Part shown: positions 7,172 through 14,708 of the stretch, one piece after another
How positions within the stretch are numbered: position 1 is the stretch's first letter
Layout of the letters: the number at the start of each line of letters is the position of its first letter
DNA from: Kibdelosporangium persicum
Lineage (GTDB): Bacteria; Actinomycetota; Actinomycetes; Mycobacteriales; Pseudonocardiaceae
DNA: 64,000 nucleotides
Direction of reading: 5' to 3'
Assembly: GCF_013280595.1 (NCBI RefSeq)
Contig: NZ_JAAATY010000015.1
Span: forward strand, 156,949 to 220,948
The notes under the pieces: generated by a model
Seen by the model: the letters and a program-made list of their open reading frames with translations, nothing else
Told to the model about the DNA's origin: nothing
The model's database searches: none
Program-made: the position numbers and the translations under genes

Positions 7172-9208
7172 ATGATCACCGCTCCGGACCGCCAACCATG
7201 GCGGCTGATCAGCGTGCCCGCGCTCGTCGCGGCCGTCCTGCTCGCGGTGCTGGCTGGTCTGCTGTGGTTACTCGGCATGCCGGACGCCTCTCTACTGTGG
7301 ACGATCGCGGCGGTGGCCGGGCTCGCCCCGCTGACCGTGTGGGCGGCCGAGGACGTGGTGCTGGATCGCCGGGTGGGCGGGGCGCTGCTGACCCTCCCGG
7401 TGATCGCGGGCGCGTTGCTGGTCGGTGAGCACGAAGTCGGTACGGCGGCGGGGATGCTGGCGTGCGCGATGCGTGGCGCTGAGACGCTGGTGCGCAGGCG
7501 GGCGAGCCGCGAGGTCGCCGCGGTGGCCCGTGCCGCGGACGAGACCAGGATCCACACCGGTGACCGGGTCAGGGTCGCGACCGGCGAGGTCGTGCCGGTG
7601 GACGGCAGGCTGCTGCACGACGCCGTGCTCGACGAGTCGCCGCTGTCGGGCGACCCGATCCGGGTGCGGCGCAAGGAAGGCGAGCCGGTCCGCAGTGGTG
7701 TGATCAACGCGGGGGAGCCGGTCGAGGTGATCGCGGCGGTGCCCGACACTGAGGGAACGTGGGCCGCGATGGCACGCCTCGCGCACCGTGCGGTGACCGA
7801 TGGCGCGGGACCGCTGCGTCGCGCCAACCGTGCCGGGTTGGTGTTCGCGTCCTTGGCGATCGTCGCGGCTGTGGTGGTGTGGCTCGTCACCGCGAACCCG
7901 CTGGCCGCGTATGGTGTGCTGGTTGTGGCCGCCGCTGGTCCGGTGCTGCTGGCGGTGCCGTTGTCACTGATCGCGGGGCTGACGAGGGCCGCTCGGCAGG
8001 GTGTGGTGGTCGGCGACGTCGGTGTGCTTGAACTGTTGGGCCGTGCGAAGGTCGGCGTGATCGACGCGTCCGGCGTGGTGTACTCGGGCACGTTGTCGGT
8101 CACGGAGGTGGTGGCCGCGCCGGGCTGGCTGACCAACGACGTGCTCGCGTGCGCGGCGTCGGCGCAACGCCTGCGGCCGGACGCGTTCGCCGGAGCCGTC
8201 GCGCGCGCCGCGAAAGCCGCCGGCCTGGGGATCTGCACCCAGCCGGGCAAAGTGACGTTCGCCGAGACCCAGCCCGACGGGGCACATGACTGGGTGAAGG
8301 TGGCGTTGGCCCGGGCGAGCCTGGACAACGCGAGCGTCGCGTGGGTGACCGTCGACGGCCAGCCCGTCGGAGCCTTGCTGGTCCGTGACGAGGTCCGGCC
8401 GGAGGCGGCGAAGTCGCTGCGGGCGCTGCGGCGCGCCGGGATGCGGCGGCTGGTGCTCGTCATGCGCGGGCACCTCAACGATCCCGAGGATGTCGGCGCT
8501 GTCCTGGGCGTCGACGAGCTGTGGACGCGATGCGGCACGGCGGACAAGGTCGAGCGCGTGCGTGAGGAACGCCGTCGTGGCCTGACGTTGATGGTCGGTG
8601 ACGATCCCGCCGTCGGCGCGGCCGATGTCGGTGTCGCGTTGAGCGGCCGGGGCGCGTGCGTCGCCGACGTGATCATCGCCGATGGCCAGGTCGCACGCCT
8701 GGCCGACGCGATCCGGACGGCCCGGCGGACCCGGTGGATCGGGCTGGTCACCACGGCTGTGGGGCTGCTCGTGATCGCGGCCGGGATCGCTGCGTCGGTG
8801 ATGGGCTGGCTCGCGCCGTTGTTCGCGGTGCTGATCCGGACCGGCATCGACGGCCTGGTCATGGCTTCCGCCCTGCGGGCCTTGCGGCCCGGCCGCCCCG
8901 CCGGTGGTCCGTACATGCCCGAGCCGGACCACCTCAGCCCGGTGCGGCACGCCGTGCGCCAGGCCGCCGACGACCTGTCCACCGGACTGACCCCGCAGGC
9001 CCAGCAGTCCGTGCTGCGGGCCTACCACCTGATGTCCGACCACCTGGTCCCCGCGCAGCGAATCGTCGAGATCGAGCGTCAGGTCCGGCGGCTCGGCGCA
9101 CACCTGACGGCACCGGACGCCCGGGTGGACGACCTGCGGGCGACCTTGTACGGCCTCAACGCGGTGCTGAACGAACGCCTGATCGCGTCCCGGCGCGGAC
9201 GGCTGTAG
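7172..9208 (+). CDS. P-type ATPase-like membrane protein with degenerate catalytic motifs
   Basis: 678 residues with P1B-type metal-pump architecture: N-terminal TM helices, an actuator-like domain (GDRVRVATGEVVPVDGRLL), paired TM helices around residues 220-270, a HAD-like P domain and two further TM helices. Key residues are changed. The DKTGT phosphorylation motif reads DASGVVYSGT (about 298-308), the actuator TGE reads SGD in DESPLSGDP, the CPx metal site reads AGPVLLAVP, and GDGxND reads VGDDPAVGAA. Relatives exist in actinomycetes, but a normal E1-E2 cycle looks doubtful. A helical C-terminus of about 90 residues is an extra cytosolic part. The next gene starts 4 bp downstream. It could be a pseudo-pump or regulator rather than a transporter. 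Confidence 0.75.
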   Translation: MITAPDRQPWRLISVPALVAAVLLAVLAGLLWLLGMPDASLLWTIAAVAGLAPLTVWAAEDVVLDRRVGGALLTLPVIAGALLVGEHEVGTAAGMLACAMRGAETLVRRRASREVAAVARAADETRIHTGDRVRVATGEVVPVDGRLLHDAVLDESPLSGDPIRVRRKEGEPVRSGVINAGEPVEVIAAVPDTEGTWAAMARLAHRAVTDGAGPLRRANRAGLVFASLAIVAAVVVWLVTANPLAAYGVLVVAAAGPVLLAVPLSLIAGLTRAARQGVVVGDVGVLELLGRAKVGVIDASGVVYSGTLSVTEVVAAPGWLTNDVLACAASAQRLRPDAFAGAVARAAKAAGLGICTQPGKVTFAETQPDGAHDWVKVALARASLDNASVAWVTVDGQPVGALLVRDEVRPEAAKSLRALRRAGMRRLVLVMRGHLNDPEDVGAVLGVDELWTRCGTADKVERVREERRRGLTLMVGDDPAVGAADVGVALSGRGACVADVIIADGQVARLADAIRTARRTRWIGLVTTAVGLLVIAAGIAASVMGWLAPLFAVLIRTGIDGLVMASALRALRPGRPAGGPYMPEPDHLSPVRHAVRQAADDLSTGLTPQAQQSVLRAYHLMSDHLVPAQRIVEIERQVRRLGAHLTAPDARVDDLRATLYGLNAVLNERLIASRRGRL

Positions 9209-9212
9209 ACGC

Positions 9213-9809
9213 ATGCCGAACCTCGACTTCTACGCCACCGGCGAAGACTGGTCCGCGGTCCTGGAGGCGGTGTTCGAGCTCGGCTCGTTCCGTGTCTTCG
9301 AGGCTTACTCGGCGCCGGACCACGAACTGCGTGAGTTCCACGCCGCCACGGAGATCCCCGAGGGCAGGGCCGGGCGACACCTGCAACTGCTGGTGATCGG
9401 TGCCGGCCCGGACCCCGTCGCGAAGCGGATCGATGTGCTTCCGGGAACGCTGGGCGACGCGACCTTCCGCTACTGCTGCGAGGGCTGGGGACTCGTCCAG
9501 CTCCAGCACGGTGTGCCGGACGGGACGCGGGAGCTGCGATGGAGCCATACGAACCACAACACCGAGAAGCGCGCCCGGGCGTGGTCGGGCACACTGTCGC
9601 GGCTCGGTGATCCCGCCGAGTGGGACTGGCGTGCGATTACCAGTGCGTCCGGGCGGCTCAACCGTGCCGTTCGCCGGATGGCCGTGAGCAAGATCGGCTC
9701 CCACCCCGTTCTGCCGCATGCCGCGCGCTTCATCGCGGACGCCGGTTTGCGGTACGAGTACGGCAGGGGCATCCACGCGACTCGCGCCTTCGGCGCGACT
9801 CCCCGCTGA
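9213..9809 (+). CDS. Hypothetical protein (198 aa), co-transcribed with ATPase-like gene
   Basis: I do not recognise this family. The protein is soluble, mixed alpha/beta and tryptophan-rich, starting MPNLDFYATGEDW. Notable segments are HLQLLVIGAGPDPVAKRID, a cysteine pair in FRYCCEGWG, LRWSHTNHNTEKRARAW and a basic C-terminal region. There is no signal peptide or TM helix. It starts 4 bp after the stop of the P-type ATPase-like gene, so the two are almost certainly one operon. The LQLLVIGAGPDPVAKRID and RYCCEGWGLVQL pattern resembles small proteins found singly in actinomycete genomes, but no function can be inferred. Confidence 0.65.
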   Translation: MPNLDFYATGEDWSAVLEAVFELGSFRVFEAYSAPDHELREFHAATEIPEGRAGRHLQLLVIGAGPDPVAKRIDVLPGTLGDATFRYCCEGWGLVQLQHGVPDGTRELRWSHTNHNTEKRARAWSGTLSRLGDPAEWDWRAITSASGRLNRAVRRMAVSKIGSHPVLPHAARFIADAGLRYEYGRGIHATRAFGATPR

Positions 9810-9876
9810 CATCGCCGCTGTCGCGGCTCGGCTGACCACGGTTACCCCGGAGCGACTCACTTCACATTCTGAAAGT

Positions 9877-9891
9877 TTGCAGGCTCTGCAA
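9877..9891. promoter_or_regulatory. Candidate TetR operator upstream of the exporter operon
   Basis: TTGCAG-GCT-CTGCAA is a perfect 6-bp inverted repeat located 21 bp before the ATG of the TetR gene. It is well placed for autoregulation of the TetR-MFS operon. Inferred from symmetry only. Confidence 0.5.
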
Positions 9892-9912
9892 GATCCTCGG
9901 TAGCCTGGCGTC

Positions 9913-10560
9913 ATGACCGAGGGGGAACCGCCGTTGGGCCTGCGCGAGCGCAAAAAGCGCGAAACGCGGGCCAAGCTGGTGAAGATCGCGATCCGCCTCG
10001 CGGCCGAGCGGGGGCTGGAGAACGTCACGGTCGACGACATCGCGGCCGAGGCCGGAGTGTCCGCGCGGACCTTCTTCAACTACTTCCCGGCCAAGGAAGA
10101 CGTCATCCTGCACGCGGACCCCGATCCGATCGGGCAGACGCGCCGGATCGCGGCCGCGCTGCTGGCCGCACCCGCCGGGCTGAGCCCGGTGCGGGCGGTG
10201 GCCCACGCGATGCGTCCGTACATCGACGAGGTCGACGACGACCGGGACCAGTGGCTGGCCCGCATCACGATCATCGAACGGGATCCGGCGCTGATGGTGC
10301 GGATGTTCGCCACGCACAAGGAGTCCGAGCGGATCCTCGTCGACGCCGTCGCCGAGCGGACCGGCCTCGACGCGTCCGGGGACTTCTATCCGATGTTGCT
10401 GTTCAAAGTCGTTGGCGGGGCCATGCAGGCGGCCACCCAACGCTGGCATGAGCTGGGGGGCTCGGTCCGGCTGGCCGAGTTGTTCGACGCGGCGATCGAG
10501 ACGATCGCCGCGGGATTGCCCGTGCCCGTGGGCACGGCCGTTCTCGAGGGGAAAACATGA
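9913..10560 (+). CDS. TetR/AcrR regulator of adjacent MFS exporter
   Basis: 215 residues. The helix-turn-helix is at about residues 25-65 (VTVDDIAAEAGVSARTFFNYFPAKEDV), preceded by a basic arm (LRERKKRETRAK). The C-terminal domain is of the kind common in exporter-linked TetR proteins. The stop overlaps the ATG of the MFS gene (ATGA at 10557-10560), so the pair is co-translated and this protein probably represses the exporter until it binds the exported drug or a pathway product. The palindrome at 9877-9891 is the probable operator. Start ATG 9913 is the first clear one. Ligand unknown. Confidence 0.88.
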   Translation: MTEGEPPLGLRERKKRETRAKLVKIAIRLAAERGLENVTVDDIAAEAGVSARTFFNYFPAKEDVILHADPDPIGQTRRIAAALLAAPAGLSPVRAVAHAMRPYIDEVDDDRDQWLARITIIERDPALMVRMFATHKESERILVDAVAERTGLDASGDFYPMLLFKVVGGAMQAATQRWHELGGSVRLAELFDAAIETIAAGLPVPVGTAVLEGKT

Positions 10561-12119
10561 CAGTCACGGCAGATCCGCCGGTCGACGGCGTGAAACCGAG
10601 CCGTGCGCAAGTGGTGCAGGCGCTGTCCGGCCTGATGATGGGCATGTTCGTGGCCATCCTGGCCTCGACCGTCGTGGCCAACGCGCTGCCGCGGATCGTC
10701 GCGGACCTGGGCGGCTCGCAGTCGTCCTACACCTGGGTGGTCACCACCGAACTGCTCGCGATGACCGCGACGGTTCCGCTCTGGGGCAAGCTCTCCGACC
10801 TCTACAACAAGAAGCTGCTGATCCAGCTGTCGCTGGGGATGTTCGTGGCCGGTTCGCTGGTCGCCGGGTTCTCCGGGGACATCGGCACGCTGATCGCCAG
10901 CCGGGTCGTGCAGGGCATCGGCGCGGGCGGCCTGACCGCGTTGGCGCAGGTCGTCATGGCGGCCATGGTGTCGCCGCGGGAACTGGGCCGCTACATGGGC
11001 ATCTTCGGCGCCGTGTTCGCGGTCGGCACGGTGGCGGGCCCGCTGATCGGCGGCCTCATGGTGGACACCTCGTGGCTCGGCTGGCGCTGGTGCTTCTTCC
11101 TCGGTGTCCCGTTCGCGGTCCTGGCGATCCTGCTGCTGCAGCGAACCCTGAACATCCCGACGGTCCGGCGGGAGGGCGCGAAGGTCGACTACCTCGGCGC
11201 GTTCCTGATCATGCTCGGCGTGTCTACGCTGCTGGTGTGGACCACGCTGGCCGGCCACCAGTTCGACTGGCTGTCGGGCTGGACGTTCTTCCTGGTCGGC
11301 GGCGGTGTCGTGGTGCTCGCGCTGGCCGTGTGGGTGGAGTCGCGGGTGGCCGAGCCGATCGTGCCGCTGAGCATCTTCCGCAACCGCACGATCTCGCTCA
11401 CCACGATCGTCAGCTTCCTCGTCGGTATCGCGATGTTCGGCGGCACCGTCTTCCTGTCCCAGTACTTCCAGCTGTCGCTGGGCAAGTCGCCGACCGTGGC
11501 CGGGCTGATGGGCCTGCCGATGATCTTCGGCCTGCTGGTCTCCTCGACCCTGTCCGGGCAGATCATCAGCCGGACCGGCAAGTGGAAGAGTCATCTGATC
11601 ATCGGTGGCGTGTTCATGATCGCCGGGTTCGCGTTGCTGGCCACGATCGACCGCGGCACCAGCATCGTGGTGCTCAGCGGGTACATGATCGTGCTCGGCA
11701 TCGGCGTCGGCATGCTGATGCAGAACCTCGTGCTGGTCGCGCAGAACGACGTGGCCGCGCAGGACCTGGGCGCGGCGACCTCGGTGCTGTCGTTCTTCCG
11801 CAGCCTCGGCGGCTCGATCGGCGTCAGCGTGCTGGGCGCGGTCCTGGCCAACCGGGTGACCGGTGAGATCACCTCGCACCTCGGCCCGCTGCCGGGCGGC
11901 TCGTCCACGTCCGCGGTGCCCGACCTGAGCACCCTGCCCGAGCCGATCGCGACCGTGATCAGGGACGCGTACGCCGTCGCGACCAGCGAGATCTTCCTGT
12001 ACTGCCTGCCGTTCGCGGTGCTGGCGGTGGCGTTGATCTTCTTCCTGAGGCAGATCCCGCTCAAGACCCAGACCGGCGCCGAGCGGCTCGCCGAGGAAAC
12101 CGCAGGTACCCCCTCGTGA
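10557..12119 (+). CDS. DHA2-family (EmrB/QacA type) 14-TM drug:proton antiporter
   Basis: A 520-residue inner-membrane MFS protein. The N-terminus carries the motif-C-like LSGLMMGMFVAILASTVVANALP, and motif A follows as GKLSDLYNKK. VVQGIGAGGL and GPLIGGLMVDTSWLGWRWCFF are typical of 14-TM DHA2 exporters. About 14 hydrophobic segments run to residue 505. It is translationally coupled to the upstream TetR gene, so substrate-induced efflux is likely. The last codons and stop (CCC TCG TGA) lie inside a dispersed palindromic element at 12111-12160, so the element provides the natural C-terminus. The substrate cannot be predicted. Confidence 0.9.
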   Translation: MTVTADPPVDGVKPSRAQVVQALSGLMMGMFVAILASTVVANALPRIVADLGGSQSSYTWVVTTELLAMTATVPLWGKLSDLYNKKLLIQLSLGMFVAGSLVAGFSGDIGTLIASRVVQGIGAGGLTALAQVVMAAMVSPRELGRYMGIFGAVFAVGTVAGPLIGGLMVDTSWLGWRWCFFLGVPFAVLAILLLQRTLNIPTVRREGAKVDYLGAFLIMLGVSTLLVWTTLAGHQFDWLSGWTFFLVGGGVVVLALAVWVESRVAEPIVPLSIFRNRTISLTTIVSFLVGIAMFGGTVFLSQYFQLSLGKSPTVAGLMGLPMIFGLLVSSTLSGQIISRTGKWKSHLIIGGVFMIAGFALLATIDRGTSIVVLSGYMIVLGIGVGMLMQNLVLVAQNDVAAQDLGAATSVLSFFRSLGGSIGVSVLGAVLANRVTGEITSHLGPLPGGSSTSAVPDLSTLPEPIATVIRDAYAVATSEIFLYCLPFAVLAVALIFFLRQIPLKTQTGAERLAEETAGTPS

Positions 12120-12160
12120 GTGTTTATCAGGGTTAGAACCCTGACAAACACTCACGAGGG
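12111..12160. repeat. Dispersed palindromic element, copy 1 (forward core)
   Basis: Arms CCCTCGTGAGTGTTT... and ...AAACACTCACGAGGG flank the asymmetric core GGTTAGAACC, 50 bp in all, with one mismatch between arms. It overlaps the stop codon of the MFS gene and ends about 20 bp before the cobW start. It is one of six copies in this window. Confidence 0.9.
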
Positions 12161-12180
12161 TGAGCAGTACAGTCGGGGGC

Positions 12181-13212
12181 GTGATCCCGGTTGTACTGCT
12201 CACCGGCTTCCTCGGCTCCGGCAAGACCACGCTGCTCAACCACCTGCTGCGCAGTGCGCGCGGCACCCGGATCGGCGTGATCGTCAACGACTTCGGGCAG
12301 ATCAACGTCGACGCGATGGCCGTCGCCGGCCAGGTCGACTCGATGGTCTCGCTGAGCAACGGCTGCCTGTGCTGCGTGGCCGACACCTCGGACATCGACG
12401 AGATGCTCGGCAAGCTCGCCGGCGCCAAGCTGGACGTGATCGTCATCGAGGCCAGTGGCCTGGCCGATCCGCAGACCATGGTGCGCAAGCTCCTGGCCAG
12501 CACCGACACCCGGGTGCGGTACGGCGGGCTGGTCACGGTCCTCGACGCGGCCGAGTTCACCAGGACCCACGCCGAGCACCCGGAACTGGTCAAGGCGCTG
12601 CGGATCGCGGACCTGCTCGTGCTCAACAAGATCGACCGGGCCGGGGCCGCCACCGAGCTGATCGACACGATCCGCACGCACAACGGCGTATCACCGATCA
12701 TGCCGGTGAGCCACGGCCGGGTCGATCCCGAGCTGCTGTTCGACCGCGCGCCGGAACTGCCGGTCGCGCGGCAGTTGTCGTTCGACGACCTGGACGATCA
12801 CTCGGACCACGCGCACGCCGTGTACGACACGGTCACGTTCACCTCGGCCGAGCCGATGCACCCGGTCCTGCTGATGGACTTCCTGGACAACCGGCCGGCC
12901 GGGCTGTACCGGATGAAGGGCTTCGTCCACTTCGGACTGCCCGGCCACACCGACCGGTTCGAGGTCCAGACCGTCGGCAACTACCTGCGCTTCCACCGTT
13001 CACCGTGGCCGCGTGGCAGCACACCGCGGACCGAGCTCGTGCTCATCGGCAAGGACGTCGACGCGACCGCGGCCGACTGGCTCGAAGCCTGCCGGCAGAC
13101 CGGGCCGGTCGACGTCGACGACATGCTGTGGGTGACGCGGTATCTGGACTCAGTGGACGCCGTGCATGAACCGCCGGAGGACGGGCCGCAGGCCGAGCAG
13201 GACGAGACCTAG
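12181..13212 (+). CDS. CobW/COG0523 family GTPase (metal chaperone-like)
   Basis: A G3E GTPase of about 343 residues. The N-terminus has Walker A GFLGSGKTT (about 8-16), then IVNDFGQINVD and the metal-binding CxCC motif in NGCLCC (about 61-66). The IEASGLADP Walker B-like segment and guanine-specificity NKID follow. The C-terminal CobW domain (about 215-325) is complete. COG0523 proteins insert or traffic metals, often zinc. A His/Asp-rich patch (DDLDDHSDHAHA) may bind metal. GTG 12181 is chosen because the alternative GTG at 12160 sits at the end of the palindromic repeat. The 3' end overlaps the convergent POT gene by 63 bp. Confidence 0.88.
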   Translation: MIPVVLLTGFLGSGKTTLLNHLLRSARGTRIGVIVNDFGQINVDAMAVAGQVDSMVSLSNGCLCCVADTSDIDEMLGKLAGAKLDVIVIEASGLADPQTMVRKLLASTDTRVRYGGLVTVLDAAEFTRTHAEHPELVKALRIADLLVLNKIDRAGAATELIDTIRTHNGVSPIMPVSHGRVDPELLFDRAPELPVARQLSFDDLDDHSDHAHAVYDTVTFTSAEPMHPVLLMDFLDNRPAGLYRMKGFVHFGLPGHTDRFEVQTVGNYLRFHRSPWPRGSTPRTELVLIGKDVDATAADWLEACRQTGPVDVDDMLWVTRYLDSVDAVHEPPEDGPQAEQDET

Positions 13213-14610
13213 CACGATCGCCGCACCGCCGAGGATGCCGAAGTAGCCCGGCTCGTTGTCGGCCGAGTAGTAGGCGGCGAGCTCACCCGCGACCGACGAG
13301 CCCAGCGCGATGGACAGGAAGAACAACGCGACCATCTGCGCGCCGAACGCCTTGGGCGCCAGTTTGGTGCTGACCGACAGGCCGACCGGCGACAGGCACA
13401 TTTCCGCCATCGCGAAGACCACCAGGATCAACGCCAGCAGAAGCGGGTTCACCGCAGGCCCGGACCCGGTCGCGCTGACCGCGACCATCAACAGGAAAGC
13501 AACGCCCATTCCGATCACGCCGAGCGAGAACTTGACGGTCGTGCTCGGCTGGCGTTCGCCCAGTCTGGTCCACAGATAGGCGAACAACGGCGCCAGCACG
13601 ATCACGAACGCCGGTTCCACCGAGTTGAACACCGCGGGCGGGATGGGGAAACCGAGCGCGTCCAGGTCGACCCGGGTGTCGGCGAAGATCGGCAGCACGG
13701 TGAACTGCTGCTGGAACAACGCCCAGAACCCGAAGCTGATGACGAAAAGCGGGATGAACGCGAACACCCTGCCGCGTTCCACCGAGGTGATCTTGCGGCT
13801 GGACAGGATGACCGCGAAGTAGGCGATCGCGGCCGCCAGCACCACCCACGTGACGACCGTGGGCAGGTTCTCGGGTGTGATCGCGCCGAAGATCACCAGC
13901 AGCGCGACCGCGACGACACCGGCGGCGATGATGACCAGGGCCCGCACGCGCGCCGCGCCGGTCAGCGGGTTGGGCACGACCCGGGCGTCCGGGCCGAGGT
14001 TGCGGCGGCCGAGCACGTACTGGACCAGCCCGGCGGCCATGCCGACGGCCGCCGCGCCGAAGCCGAGGTGGAAGCTCACGCTGGTCTGCAGCCAGCCGGT
14101 GACGATCGGGCCGAACATCGCCCCGAGGTTGATGCCCATGTAGAACAGCGAGAACCCGGCGTCCCTGCGGTCGTCGTCCTTGGCGTACAACGTGCCGACC
14201 AGCGCGCTGACGTTCGACTTCAGCCCGCCGGTGCCGATGATGACCAGCACCAGCCCGATCGCCACGCCGGCCAGGCCCGGGATCAGCGCCAGCGCGATGT
14301 GGCCGCACATGATGAACACGCCGCCGAAGAACACGGTCCGTTCCGCGCCGAGCAGCCTGTCCGCCACCCACGCCCCGCCGACCGAGGCCAGGTACACCAG
14401 ACCGCCGTAGGCGCCGACGATGCCCGCGGCGGTCGCCTTCGGCAGGCCGAGACCACCCTCGGTGACGCTGTAGTACAGGTAGAACGCCAGGATCGCCTGC
14501 ATCCCGTAGAAGGAGAACCGTTCCCACATCTCGGTGCCGAACAGGTTCGCCAGCGCACGGGGATGTCCGAAGAATCCGCGTTGTGGTGTTTCAGTAGACG
14601 GCGATGTCAC
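13150..14610 (-). CDS. POT/PTR2 family proton-coupled peptide transporter
   Basis: 486 residues with about 14 hydrophobic segments. The family signature near the N-terminus is FGTEMWERFSFYGMQAILAFYLY, with the proton-coupling E-x-x-E-R-F element. GGVFIMCGHIALALIPG and IGTGGLKSNVSALVGTLY are also typical, and FYMGINLGAMFGP is the second PTR2 signature. It imports di- and tripeptides using the proton gradient. ATG 14610 is divergent from recD2 with about 98 bp between. Its last 21 codons overlap the 3' end of the cobW-like gene on the other strand, with no room for a separate terminator. Confidence 0.92.
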   Translation of the reverse strand: MTSPSTETPQRGFFGHPRALANLFGTEMWERFSFYGMQAILAFYLYYSVTEGGLGLPKATAAGIVGAYGGLVYLASVGGAWVADRLLGAERTVFFGGVFIMCGHIALALIPGLAGVAIGLVLVIIGTGGLKSNVSALVGTLYAKDDDRRDAGFSLFYMGINLGAMFGPIVTGWLQTSVSFHLGFGAAAVGMAAGLVQYVLGRRNLGPDARVVPNPLTGAARVRALVIIAAGVVAVALLVIFGAITPENLPTVVTWVVLAAAIAYFAVILSSRKITSVERGRVFAFIPLFVISFGFWALFQQQFTVLPIFADTRVDLDALGFPIPPAVFNSVEPAFVIVLAPLFAYLWTRLGERQPSTTVKFSLGVIGMGVAFLLMVAVSATGSGPAVNPLLLALILVVFAMAEMCLSPVGLSVSTKLAPKAFGAQMVALFFLSIALGSSVAGELAAYYSADNEPGYFGILGGAAIVLGLVLLGLRPVLRRFMHGVH

Positions 14611-14708
14611 GGTGAGTCACCTTACGCCGAACGGTCTAGACCTGCTCAACGGCCGTTCGTAGGTCATCCGCCGACCGCGGCGGCCGCGCCTTGTGATAAC
14701 CCTGTCGG

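Noticed and set aside
10386..12701. 771-codon minus-strand frame across the MFS and cobW genes
   Set aside because: Composition is dominated by His, Asp, Arg and Gln, with no domain. It spans two well-supported genes and the palindromic element, so it is an antisense shadow.
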